From: Chryseobacterium vaccae
GTDB lineage: Bacteria > Bacteroidota > Bacteroidia > Flavobacteriales > Weeksellaceae
Reading direction: 5' to 3'
Assembly (NCBI RefSeq): GCF_009602705.1
Contig: NZ_VSWH01000001.1
Span: forward strand, 3,472,001 to 3,536,000
Length of the DNA stretch: 64,000 bases
The notes below the pieces were generated by a model, which was not told the DNA's origin, did no database searches, and saw only the letters and a program-made list of their open reading frames with translations. Shown here in pieces: positions 24,256-32,653 of the stretch (the stretch's first letter is position 1; every line of letters starts with the position of its first letter). The translations under genes were made by a program, and so were the position numbers.

Positions 24256-26274
24256 ATGAAATCTATCCTATTAAAAACACAAAAGATCACCTTTTTACTT
24301 TTTGGTTTTGCGCTCGCTTTTGCACAGAACAGCATGAAGCTTCCTAAAGATGCCGTATTTTATATGGAAATCAATGGGAAACAGCTTAATAATAAAATAA
24401 ACTGGGAGAAATTTAATCCTTTACTGCAGGAAATAACGAAAAGCAGCAAAGAAAAAGCCTCATGGAATGATTATTCCAAAACCGGGATCAAATATGATGA
24501 AGTTCAGTACCATTATGCCTGCTTTAGTGATTCTGTAAAAACCTATACAGCTCATTTTATTTTAGATAACAAAGATAAATTCAAAGAGTTTATTAATTCT
24601 ACAAAGAAAAAAGGACAGGAAGTTTCCCAGAAAAATAACTACTCTTATGTTGATCTGGATGATGATGTATTTGTTGCCTGGAATGATAAGCGCGCAGTAC
24701 TGAGTCTTGTAAGCTATACCAAACCTTATAAGGATTTATGGGCAGAAGAAGCAGTGGCAGACAGCGCCGCAATTGCAGTAGATTCAACAGCTGAAGCAGT
24801 AATAGACAGTGCTTATGTAGTAGAACCGGAAAGACCTTTTAACTATAAAGAGGAAATAAAAGATCTGAAAGACCAGATCAAATATCTTAAAGAAAGCATC
24901 AAAGAAAGCAACACTGAAATTACGAGAATTCAGAAGGATATCAAGTATCTGGAAAAACACCATAAATATCCTGAAGAGAAAAAGCAGCCGGACTATGAAG
25001 GGGAAGACGAAATGACTGAAGAAGAGGAGTATTCTATTGCAGAAGCAGATTCAGCGTATCAAAAAGAACAGGATTCTATCAGAAGAGAAAACTTCAAGGT
25101 TGTGAAAAAACTGGCAGAGGATGCATTCGACCGGTATTTCAGTTCAAATTTAGAAATTGAAGTGCCTAAGGATAAACTTAATTTCCGCGATGCCAATTCA
25201 GATGTTTTTATCTATACAGACTACGGAAGAATGGTGAATGAAGGGCTTTATGGGAGAATGATGAGAGGATATAATTTCAGTCAGTTCCTTGGAAGAGCGT
25301 ACAACTCGGATTCTGCTTATAACCTGTATTTTGATAAGGATAAAGTAAAACTGATTAATAATTATCAGCATAAAAATTCCGATATTCAGAAGAGTATTTC
25401 AGAGGTTTATAAAGGAAAGAAAAACAAAAAGCTGGCAGCACTTATCAACGATAAAAGTTTAGGATATTACGTGATGAATATCAACGGAAGAAAATCTTTT
25501 GATATGATGTATGATCTGCTTAAAGATACAGGAGAAGGAGAATATCAGAAAGAAATGGAACTGGTGATGGAAACCATGAAGATCATTCTGGATGAAGAGG
25601 CGATCAGCAAAATAGCCCCAGGAAACGGGATTTTCGTTCTGAATGAGCTGAAGCCAAAAACAGTGGATTACACAGATTACGAATACGATGAAGATTACAA
25701 TGCAAAAGAAGTGAAAAAGACGAAGGAAGTAATGGTTCCTAACTTCACCTTTGCATTTGCTACGGAAAATGAAGGCTACTGGAACCGTGTTTTCAATTTA
25801 CTGGTGACCAATAAAGATCTGGCTAAAAAGTTTACAAAAACAGGAGATTTTTATGCTTTTAAAGATGAAAAGGGCGGAGGCTATCTTGACCAGATGTTCT
25901 TTACGGTGAAAGACGGTGTCGTTTATCTTACTTCTTTTAAAGATAATATCAATCCTAAAAACCAGTCCGAGGTTTCTAAAAAATGGGCAAAAGATTCATC
26001 TAAATATCCGTTGTCAGGAAGACTGGATCTGCAGAGAGTTTTAGTAGGTCTTGAAAGAGAATTCAAGAGCCCTTCAGAAAGAAAGACTTTGGATCTGATC
26101 AGAAAAAATGTAGGAGAAGTGTATTATAAAACAGAGGTGAAAAACAACAGCATTCAGACAGAAGCAGATTATAACATCAAAAATTCTTCTGAAAACAGCC
26201 TGATGTATTTCTTTGATCTTTTCGATGAAATTTATAAAATAAAAGAAGCCGATAAAAAGCCACCTATATTATAA
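24256..26274 (+). CDS. DUF4836-like secreted protein with a coiled-coil insertion
   Basis: The 672-residue protein has an N-terminal signal peptide ending FALAFAQ. The opening KLPKDAVFYMEINGKQLNNK resembles the start of DUF4836 proteins (P-x-D-A... then INGK). About residues 195-290 are a highly charged Lys/Glu coiled coil (YKEEIKDLKDQIKYLKESI, IQKDIKYLEKHH), then an acidic EGEDEMTEEEEYS linker, before the DUF4836-type pattern resumes (AALINDKSLGYYVMNINGR). The family role is unknown. The next gene starts immediately after the stop codon. A milder reading is simply a large secreted protein of unknown function. Confidence 0.65.
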   Translation: MKSILLKTQKITFLLFGFALAFAQNSMKLPKDAVFYMEINGKQLNNKINWEKFNPLLQEITKSSKEKASWNDYSKTGIKYDEVQYHYACFSDSVKTYTAHFILDNKDKFKEFINSTKKKGQEVSQKNNYSYVDLDDDVFVAWNDKRAVLSLVSYTKPYKDLWAEEAVADSAAIAVDSTAEAVIDSAYVVEPERPFNYKEEIKDLKDQIKYLKESIKESNTEITRIQKDIKYLEKHHKYPEEKKQPDYEGEDEMTEEEEYSIAEADSAYQKEQDSIRRENFKVVKKLAEDAFDRYFSSNLEIEVPKDKLNFRDANSDVFIYTDYGRMVNEGLYGRMMRGYNFSQFLGRAYNSDSAYNLYFDKDKVKLINNYQHKNSDIQKSISEVYKGKKNKKLAALINDKSLGYYVMNINGRKSFDMMYDLLKDTGEGEYQKEMELVMETMKIILDEEAISKIAPGNGIFVLNELKPKTVDYTDYEYDEDYNAKEVKKTKEVMVPNFTFAFATENEGYWNRVFNLLVTNKDLAKKFTKTGDFYAFKDEKGGGYLDQMFFTVKDGVVYLTSFKDNINPKNQSEVSKKWAKDSSKYPLSGRLDLQRVLVGLEREFKSPSERKTLDLIRKNVGEVYYKTEVKNNSIQTEADYNIKNSSENSLMYFFDLFDEIYKIKEADKKPPIL

Positions 26275-27522
26275 ATGAAGAAAAAGAAACTGATTGCCTG
26301 GCTGATCATTCCGCTGGCCGCCGTTATATATTTTGTGTTTTTTTATAAAGACAAAACCTTACAATTTGTCCCGGAAAATGCAGATGCTGTGGTTTTGATT
26401 GATGTGAAGAAACTGGCGGGACAGTACGTTTTCAGTCTTACAACACATCCATCGTTGTGGTTTAATGATGCAGAAGAAAAAAAAGAACATATTGCTTTAA
26501 AAGATTCGGGGATTCGTATCCCCGATTTTTTGCAGATATTCCACCTGAAGAATACGAAATTCACCGAGTGGTACACTGCGGTTGAACTCAAAGATCAACC
26601 CAAATTTCTAACCTATTTAAAGCAGCAGAAGTTTAAAGATAAGGGGAATAGTCTTTATCAGAAAGACCAGATTTTCATTAAAATCGGAAAGGGTTACTGT
26701 ATCTTCGGGACTTCTGACCGGGCTTTAAAAAATACGGATTCAGATTTTTTTAAGGCTTCAGAGAAGAAAAAATATAATGCAGATCATTTCATCAACAGAA
26801 CATTAGGAAGCTTTTCTTTTATTTCAGGACAAAACATCAGTAATTTTTCCATTGATCTCAGGGATGATGAAATTGAGATTAAAAATGCTGATGGATCGGC
26901 AGACTTTACTTCTGTTATTGCTGAATTTCAAGGGAAGAGCCACTTTTTAGAAATGCAATTGGATGCCGGAAATATGAAAAACCTTAGCCGTTTTTTTAAT
27001 AAAAGCATCAGTGATTCAGCTGGGATCAGCCATATGAAAGGTATCGCTGATCTGGAGCAGGTAAACGATACCATTATCACTTACGGGTATGATGATAATT
27101 TCAATGAAGTGGAGCAGAAAAGCTATCAGAAGATTGTTCAGCCTAAGTATGCTATTTCACTTCTAACTCCGGATCCTGAGAAAACATGGGCCTATTTTCA
27201 AAATAAAAAATGGATCAATGCACAGAACCAGCTGACGATTATTCCGTTTCAGCCGAATACGGTGTCTAAAAGTCAAAAAGCGGTCATCATAAGATCTTCC
27301 GGAAATCTGGAACCCCTGTCTCGGAATGAGAAGGAAAATTATATTTTTATCAGAAATAATGCTTTGCTCTATTCCTCTTTAAAAAGTTTAACAGAACGCG
27401 AGAAGAAATTGATGTCAGATATAGAGTATATCTTTTATGGAAACAAAGGGCAGGACCATTATATTAAACTGAAAGCAAAGAAAGGAGATCTTCCTCTCAT
27501 TTTAAGGAGATCATTTTTATAA
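26275..27522 (+). CDS. membrane-anchored protein of unknown function, distant relative of its upstream neighbour
   Basis: The 415-residue protein has an N-terminal membrane segment (LIAWLIIPLAAVIYFVFFY) and a large extracytoplasmic part. Its start, LQFVPENADAVVLIDVKKLA, echoes the P-x-(D/N)-A...I(N/D)-x-K opening of the preceding 672-residue protein, so the two may be divergent paralogues. Later features are alternating polar strands with no catalytic motif I recognise. Its ATG directly abuts the previous stop codon, which implies coupled translation. Confidence 0.65.
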   Translation: MKKKKLIAWLIIPLAAVIYFVFFYKDKTLQFVPENADAVVLIDVKKLAGQYVFSLTTHPSLWFNDAEEKKEHIALKDSGIRIPDFLQIFHLKNTKFTEWYTAVELKDQPKFLTYLKQQKFKDKGNSLYQKDQIFIKIGKGYCIFGTSDRALKNTDSDFFKASEKKKYNADHFINRTLGSFSFISGQNISNFSIDLRDDEIEIKNADGSADFTSVIAEFQGKSHFLEMQLDAGNMKNLSRFFNKSISDSAGISHMKGIADLEQVNDTIITYGYDDNFNEVEQKSYQKIVQPKYAISLLTPDPEKTWAYFQNKKWINAQNQLTIIPFQPNTVSKSQKAVIIRSSGNLEPLSRNEKENYIFIRNNALLYSSLKSLTEREKKLMSDIEYIFYGNKGQDHYIKLKAKKGDLPLILRRSFL

Positions 27523-27538
27523 TAAAAACGATTTGTAG

Positions 27539-27922
27539 ATGACGGTGCCTTCTGAAATTATATTGATAAAACAAATCACTCATTACTTTTTACATCTGGT
27601 GTTTCCGGTGTTTATTGCCTTGGTTTTTTTTCGTGAAAATTGGAAAAAGGCTTATTTTATTATGCTGGCTACCATGCTTGTGGATCTGGATCACCTTTTT
27701 GCCAATCCTATATTTGATCCGTCCAGAAACAGTATTGGGTTTCATTTTTTGCATTCATATTACGCTATTGCTGTTTATTTTTTAATGCTGTTCTTTAAAG
27801 GGAATATCAGGATTGCAGCTGTTGGTCTTTTATTCCATATGTTGACAGATTTTCAGGACTTTAATCTATGGGGCATTAAAATATCATTAATATTATCTCA
27901 GGATATTTCAAAATTCATATAG
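27539..27922 (+). CDS. DUF6122 family membrane protein
   Basis: The 127-residue protein has about four short membrane segments. The pattern HYFLHLVFPVFIALVFF, then DLDHLFANPIFDP, then HSYYAIAVYFL and FHMLTDFQDF matches DUF6122. The His/Asp pairs resemble membrane-bound metal-dependent hydrolases of the YdjM type, but no activity is established. It lies 16 bases after the preceding gene and 23 bases before chaA. Confidence 0.82.
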   Translation: MTVPSEIILIKQITHYFLHLVFPVFIALVFFRENWKKAYFIMLATMLVDLDHLFANPIFDPSRNSIGFHFLHSYYAIAVYFLMLFFKGNIRIAAVGLLFHMLTDFQDFNLWGIKISLILSQDISKFI

Positions 27923-27945
27923 TTTTTGTATTTTGTAGACACTTT

Positions 27946-29016
27946 ATGAAATTAAAAGAACTTTTACATTACACGTATATTTTTCCCATTCTGGCAGTAG
28001 TTTATTATTTTTCCGGATTGATGGGAGGAGGAGTCATTTATGATGTTATTGCAGGGATCCTGCTTACAGGAAGCGTTCTGTCAGCAGTGCATCATGCCGA
28101 AATGGTCGCTCATAAAGTAGGAGAACCCTTTGGAACCATTATTCTTGCGCTTTGTATCACTATTATTGAAGTGGCCTTAATTATATCACTTATGGTTGCC
28201 GGAGGAGATCAGGCCATCACGTTGGCCAGAGATACTGTTTTTGCTGCGGTAATGCTTATTCTGAATGGTATTTTGGGAATCTGTATTCTGGTAGGAGGGG
28301 TAAAATATCACGAACAGTTCTTTGCCAGAACATCTGCAACGACTTATCTGGTAAGTATTGTTTCTATTCTGATCCTGACATTGGTTCTTCCTAATTTTAC
28401 CTCAAGTGTCAACGGTCCTTTCTATAATGAAGCTCAGCTTGTTTTTGTATCCATTGCCTGTCTTGTCATTTATGGAGTATTCCTGATGGTTCAGACGGTA
28501 AGACACAGAAGCTATTTTATTGTGCCTGATGAACACCCGGAAGAACATTATATCCCGACATTCACGAAAACAGTGATAAGCTTTGGATTCCTGGTTGTCT
28601 GCCTGGCAATCGTTGTAATGATGGCAAAAGGACTTTCAGGAACTATTGAAGATATGGTTCAGAGTATAGGTGCTCCAAAATCTTTGGTAGGAGTGATTAT
28701 TGCTGCAGTAGTGCTTCTTCCTGAAGGGGTAGCGGCTATTCGTGCGGCAAGAAGCAATCAGATCCAGTCCAGTTTAAACCTGGCATTAGGTTCTGCACTG
28801 GCCAGTATAGGACTGACGATTCCTGCGGTTTCTACGGTGTGTATTCTGTATGATATTCCTTTGGTGCTGGGATTGGATAAAAAAGATATTATCCTGCTTT
28901 CGCTCTCCGTATTTATCGTAATGCTTTCATTAAGCCGTGGAAAGACGAATATTCTTTACGGAACAGTGCTTTTAGTGAATCTGGCAGCGTATATTTTTAC
29001 AGTAATCGTTCCTTAA
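27946..29016 (+). CDS. chaA: calcium/sodium:proton antiporter ChaA-like (CaCA superfamily)
   Basis: The 356-residue protein has about 11 membrane helices. The two CaCA alpha repeats are visible: HKVGEPFGTIILALCITIIE (GEP...T.IE) in the first half and GVIIAAVVLLPEGVAAIRAA (LPEG) in the second. This is the ChaA-type layout. Such proteins extrude Ca2+ (or Na+/K+ at alkaline pH) in exchange for protons across the inner membrane. Length matches the family. It is probably the last gene of the plus-strand run. Confidence 0.92.
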   Translation: MKLKELLHYTYIFPILAVVYYFSGLMGGGVIYDVIAGILLTGSVLSAVHHAEMVAHKVGEPFGTIILALCITIIEVALIISLMVAGGDQAITLARDTVFAAVMLILNGILGICILVGGVKYHEQFFARTSATTYLVSIVSILILTLVLPNFTSSVNGPFYNEAQLVFVSIACLVIYGVFLMVQTVRHRSYFIVPDEHPEEHYIPTFTKTVISFGFLVVCLAIVVMMAKGLSGTIEDMVQSIGAPKSLVGVIIAAVVLLPEGVAAIRAARSNQIQSSLNLALGSALASIGLTIPAVSTVCILYDIPLVLGLDKKDIILLSLSVFIVMLSLSRGKTNILYGTVLLVNLAAYIFTVIVP

Positions 29017-29080
29017 AAACAGGAAGTATAATTGTGGTTTTTTGAATTTATAGGCTAGGAATAATCTATTCTGGGGTCTG

Positions 29081-29461
29081 CTAAAGTCTTCTTGCCAGTT
29101 CCATTTTGAAGGCCATCAGTTTAGCGATATTTTCGGATTTGTAGACCGCCATATCAGCATTTTCTCCGATGAAATTTTCTTCAATGGTCTGTTTCCAGAG
29201 TTCCAGCCAACGGTTGAAATGTTTCTGTTCCATCGCCTGGATTTCATTGATGGGAAAGTGCACCCCCATAGGATTTCCTTTGTAAGTCATCTGTCCAAAC
29301 AGAATCGATTCCCAGAATGAATACATTTTAGGAAGATGTTTGTTCCAGTCTACTTTGGCGATATCGTTGAAGAAAAATCCAATCGTCTCGTCCTTAACTA
29401 CTTTGGTGTAAAATGAATTGACCAGATGTTCAATATCTTCTCGGGATTCCAGTTTTTTCAT
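29081..29461 (-). CDS. group III truncated hemoglobin
   Basis: The protein has 126 residues from MKKLESREDIEHLV (the frame extends eight codons further, not needed). The truncated-globin core includes LVNSFYTKVVKDETIGFFF, a Trp/Tyr distal region (LPKMYSFWESILFG) and the proximal His in EQKHFNRWLELW, as in group III globins. These bind O2 or NO and are suspected of a role in peroxide or nitrogen-oxide chemistry. It is a single gene, divergent from the YkgJ-type gene. Confidence 0.92.
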   Translation of the reverse strand: MKKLESREDIEHLVNSFYTKVVKDETIGFFFNDIAKVDWNKHLPKMYSFWESILFGQMTYKGNPMGVHFPINEIQAMEQKHFNRWLELWKQTIEENFIGENADMAVYKSENIAKLMAFKMELARRL

Positions 29462-29506
29462 AGTCCAAATGTACAGTAAATTCAATTGATAAATTCAATC
29501 CTTAGC

Positions 29507-29541
29507 TTGATAAATTTCATGAAAACAATATTTTATCTTTG
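29507..29541 (+). promoter_or_regulatory. promoter of the YkgJ-type gene
   Basis: The -7 box TATCTTTG (29534-29541) has a TTG 24 bases upstream, slightly longer than the usual spacing. It lies about 50 bases before the start codon at 29594. Confidence 0.55.
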
Positions 29542-29593
29542 CAAAAGAAAAGCAGACTGCCTCATGGGCAAATGACAATCAGGCAGAAAGAAT

Positions 29594-30082
29594 ATGGATT
29601 TAGATTTTTACAAAAAACAGGCTTTACAGAAGCAAAAGGAACATAAGAAGTTTTTGGACGGATTAAAGAAGAAACCGCCTAAAAACCTCGATTATATCGT
29701 CCAGGAAACCCATGATGAAGTGTTTGATGAAATCAACTGTCTTCAATGCGCCAATTGCTGCAAAACTACAGGACCTTTATACACCGAAAAGGACATTGAA
29801 CGTATTGCGAAGCACCTCCGGATGAAACCTGCAGATTTTGAAACGAAATTTTTAAGAGTGGATGAAGATCAGGACAAAGTGCTGCAACATCTTCCGTGTT
29901 TTTTCCTGAACAGTGATAATACATGCTCAATTTATGAAGTAAGGCCTAAAGCCTGCCGCGAATATCCGCATACCGACCGGAAAAAGATCTACCAGATCAA
30001 TCACCTGATGCTGAAAAATACAGTAATCTGTCCCGCAGCCTACGAATTTGTAGAGAAAATGATGAAGAATATTAGCCGATAA
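29594..30082 (+). CDS. YkgJ-type cysteine cluster protein
   Basis: The 162-residue protein has the cluster CLQCANCCKTTGPLYT near residue 50 and further Cys in HLPCFFL, NTCSIYEVRPKACREYP and TVICPAA, the arrangement of the YkgJ/CxxCxxCC family. It probably binds Zn2+ or an Fe-S cluster. The family role is unsettled. The N-terminal ~45 residues are a Lys-rich helix. It is a stand-alone gene with its own consensus -7 box. Confidence 0.9.
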   Translation: MDLDFYKKQALQKQKEHKKFLDGLKKKPPKNLDYIVQETHDEVFDEINCLQCANCCKTTGPLYTEKDIERIAKHLRMKPADFETKFLRVDEDQDKVLQHLPCFFLNSDNTCSIYEVRPKACREYPHTDRKKIYQINHLMLKNTVICPAAYEFVEKMMKNISR

Positions 30083-30462
30083 AGCCTGAAGAAAGGAAGT
30101 TTAAGAATTCTGAAAAACAAAAGATTGTCATTTTAACAATCCTTTAGGAGCAATCCGCCTCAATTAGTTATTCTATTGGAATACTTTCAGAAGTGCGCTT
30201 AACTGTGAGAAACTTCCATCCTCCATCTTCCTTTCTTCTCATCAAAAAATTTCATTAATTTTTGTATTCAATGTTCTGTAAATGGCTTTCATAATTAGGC
30301 TTAACCACAAATAACTCCCATTTTCTAACCTCCATCTTCCATCTCAACTGCATTTTCAAAATTCCTCTTAAATAATTATAAAGTACGTTAAATAAGGACT
30401 TTACAGATAATTTAATGAAAAATGTTTCGTTTAAACTAAACAACCATTTAAAATATTACATT
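30083..30462. other. gene-free stretch with two copies of a pyrimidine-rich repeat
   Basis: No gene was recognised. It contains two imperfect copies (30211-30243 and 30313-30345) of a CTCCATCTTCC-type sequence and a small GATTGT/ACAATC hairpin just after the YkgJ-type gene. The 3' end is the leader of the Thr/Ala-rich protein gene. Confidence 0.5.
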
Positions 30463-30801
30463 ATGAAAAAGTTAATCTTGGCGGCAGCATTTATGGCAGC
30501 CGGAATAGTTACCGTATCAGCCCAGACAGAAACAAAGAAACCAGCTGAGACTACCCCTGCTAAAACTACGACAGCCCAACCACAGACAACGATGCCTGCA
30601 GCTACAACTACCGGAACCGTTTCTACAGATGCCGGTGCAACAAAACAAAGCACTACAGCCACAGCGACCGTTGATGGCGCTACGGCTGCTCCAGCTACTG
30701 AGGCGACGATGAGCGCAGAAGTAAACACAGAAGCTACAAAACCTTCAAAAGCAACCAAAGAAGATAAAAAAGGCAAAAAGAAAGCAAAGTCATCAAAGTA
30801 A
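30463..30801 (+). CDS. Thr/Ala-rich low-complexity secreted protein
   Basis: The start is placed at MKKLILAAAFMAAGIVTVSAQ, a clean signal peptide, giving 112 residues; the frame upstream of it is not signal-like. The mature part is almost entirely Thr, Ala, Pro, Lys and Glu (KPAETTPAKTTTAQPQ, then a basic end KKGKKKAKSSK), so it is unfolded and probably periplasmic. Such proteins are frequent in Chryseobacterium, with no known role. It is a single gene, ended by a strong terminator. Confidence 0.75.
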   Translation: MKKLILAAAFMAAGIVTVSAQTETKKPAETTPAKTTTAQPQTTMPAATTTGTVSTDAGATKQSTTATATVDGATAAPATEATMSAEVNTEATKPSKATKEDKKGKKKAKSSK

Positions 30802-30822
30802 ATATTTCAGCAAACAGAAAGT

Positions 30823-30856
30823 AAGTCCTGAAGCATTCTTGTTTCAGGACTTTTTT
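30823..30856 (+). terminator. terminator of the Thr/Ala-rich protein gene
   Basis: AAGTCCTGAA pairs with TTCAGGACTT and is followed by a T run. Confidence 0.88.
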
Positions 30857-30993
30857 ATGGTAAAGCTTGTTTAATAAAAAAGTCTAAACAGCTTTTGTAT
30901 TAAAAATTGCCCAATAATAATTTTTGTCCTGCTTTTCGGCTCGTTTTATTACATTCATTTCACAGATAAAGAGCAGCCTATTTAAAAATAAAA

Positions 30994-31018
30994 AAAGCGC
31001 TGTACAATACAGCGCTTT
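30994..31018 (-). terminator. distal minus-strand terminator after gdhA
   Basis: AAAGCGCTGTA pairs perfectly with TACAGCGCTTT around a 3-base loop. On the minus strand a run of seven T follows, then ATTTTT. Confidence 0.8.
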
Positions 31019-31068
31019 CTCCTTTCACTTTTTACTTTTTTCCCATTGTCCCGGGAACAGGCTATATC

Positions 31069-31096
31069 AAAAAAGGCCGGGAATTTTCCCAGCCTT
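31069..31096 (-). terminator. proximal terminator of gdhA
   Basis: AAGGC plus GGGAA pairs with TTCCC plus GCCTT with one internal mismatch. Six T follow on the minus strand. It lies just after the gdhA stop codon. Confidence 0.8.
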
Positions 31097-31104
31097 GGTT
31101 TATT

Positions 31105-32463
31105 TTATACCACTCCTTGAGCTAACATGGCTTCTGCAACCTTCACGAATCCGGCAATATTGGCGCCTTTTACGTAGTTTACATAACCATCCTCATCTTT
31201 TCCGTAGTCTCTACAAGCTTTGTGGATACCGATCATGATTTCCTTCAATCTTGCATCTACCTCTTCAGAAGTCCAGTTAAGACGGATAGAGTTCTGCGTC
31301 ATTTCAAGACCTGAAGTAGCAACACCTCCGGCATTGGAAGCTTTACCAGGAGAGAATAACACTTTATTATCAAGGAAATAGTTGATAGCATCTAAAGTAG
31401 AAGGCATATTTGCAGCCTCAGTTACACAAAGACATCCGTTCTCAACCAATTTCTTAGCATCTTCAAGATCTAATTCATTTTGAGTTGCAGATGGGAATGC
31501 TACATCACATTTTACATCCCAAGGACGTTTTCCTGCGTGGAATTCAGCAGATGGATATTTCTTAGCATAATCCTCAGCTCTGTTGTTTCCTGAAGATCTT
31601 AGTTCTAATAAATAATCAATTTTTTCTCCACTGATACCATCTTTATCATAGATATATCCATCAGGTCCAGAGATGGTTACTACCTTCGCTCCAAGCTCAG
31701 TCGCTTTTTTGATCACTCCCCAGGCTACGTTTCCGAAACCTGAAACCGTTACTGTTTTACCTTCGAAATTCTGTCCGATAGTTTTAAGCATCTGCTCTGC
31801 GAAATATACTACACCGTATCCTGTAGCTTCAGGACGGATTAGTGAACCTCCATAGGCAAGACCTTTTCCTGTAAGTACACCGGTAAATTCATTTCTGATT
31901 TTCTTATACTGTCCGAATAAATATCCGATTTCTCTTGCTCCTACACCAATATCTCCTGCTGGTACGTCTGTTTCAGGACCGATGTGCTTGCATAATTCAG
32001 TCATGAAAGCCTGGCAGAAACGCATTACTTCCATATCAGATTTTCCTTGAGGATCGAAATCAGAACCTCCTTTACCTCCACCCATCGGAAGAGTCGTCAG
32101 TGAGTTTTTAAATACCTGCTCGAATGCTAAGAATTTAAGAACTGACAGGTTTACAGTAGGATGGAAACGGATTCCTCCTTTGTATGGTCCGATTGCAGAG
32201 TTCATCTGGATTCTGAAACCTCTGTTTACCTGGATCTCTCCTTTATCATCAACCCATGGAACTCTGAAAATAATAATTCTTTCAGCTTCAGCCATTCTCT
32301 CAAGAAGTTTCATGCCTGTGTATTCCTTTTTAGTCATAATAAACGGAATTACAGTTACAGCAACTTCTTTTACAGCTTGTAAAAATTCTGGCTCATTAGG
32401 ATTTTTTGCTTCAATTTTTGCAATAAACTCCTGGATTTTCTGGTCAATATTATATTGTTCCAT
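31105..32463 (-). CDS. gdhA: NADP-specific glutamate dehydrogenase
   Basis: The 452-residue protein matches the hexameric bacterial GDH length. Clear motifs are GGIRFHP, LPMGGGKGGSDFDPQGKS (substrate-binding Lys in GGGKGG), PAGDIGVGAREIGYLFGQYK, the Rossmann turn VSGFGNVAWG, and SNAGGVATSGLEMTQNS near the end. It catalyses reductive amination of 2-oxoglutarate in the cytoplasm to assimilate ammonium. The start MEQYNIDQKIQEFI is 27 bases downstream of an exact consensus -7 box. It is transcribed alone. Confidence 0.97.
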   Translation of the reverse strand: MEQYNIDQKIQEFIAKIEAKNPNEPEFLQAVKEVAVTVIPFIMTKKEYTGMKLLERMAEAERIIIFRVPWVDDKGEIQVNRGFRIQMNSAIGPYKGGIRFHPTVNLSVLKFLAFEQVFKNSLTTLPMGGGKGGSDFDPQGKSDMEVMRFCQAFMTELCKHIGPETDVPAGDIGVGAREIGYLFGQYKKIRNEFTGVLTGKGLAYGGSLIRPEATGYGVVYFAEQMLKTIGQNFEGKTVTVSGFGNVAWGVIKKATELGAKVVTISGPDGYIYDKDGISGEKIDYLLELRSSGNNRAEDYAKKYPSAEFHAGKRPWDVKCDVAFPSATQNELDLEDAKKLVENGCLCVTEAANMPSTLDAINYFLDNKVLFSPGKASNAGGVATSGLEMTQNSIRLNWTSEEVDARLKEIMIGIHKACRDYGKDEDGYVNYVKGANIAGFVKVAEAMLAQGVV

Positions 32464-32489
32464 ATACTAAGGTTGAATATTATTGTCAA

Positions 32490-32519
32490 CAAATTTAATT
32501 TTTTTTTCAAGATTCACAA
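32490..32519 (-). promoter_or_regulatory. gdhA promoter
   Basis: On the minus strand TTG (32517-32519), 19 bases, then TAAATTTG (32490-32497). This is the exact Bacteroidota -33/-7 arrangement, 27 bases before the gdhA ATG. Confidence 0.8.
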
Positions 32520-32653
32520 CACTCTATTTTAACATTGTTAAAAATTAAATAATAATGTTTCGAAATATTATTAAATTGATAATTTGTGTTTAAATTTTAT
32601 TAAAAATTAAATGTTATGTCTTAAATAATGCAATATTAAGAAATCGTTAATTC

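Larger units (their letters stand above)
30802..31104. other. gene-free stretch holding three terminator hairpins
   Basis: This lies between the convergent Thr/Ala-rich protein gene and gdhA. One plus-strand terminator (30823) and two minus-strand ones (30994 and 31069) occupy much of it. No gene was seen. Confidence 0.6.

Noticed and set aside
30456-30776. Val/Ala-rich frame antisense to the Thr/Ala-rich protein gene
   Set aside because: Low-complexity sense codons (ACx, GCx) leave the antisense frame open; the sense frame has the signal peptide and terminator.
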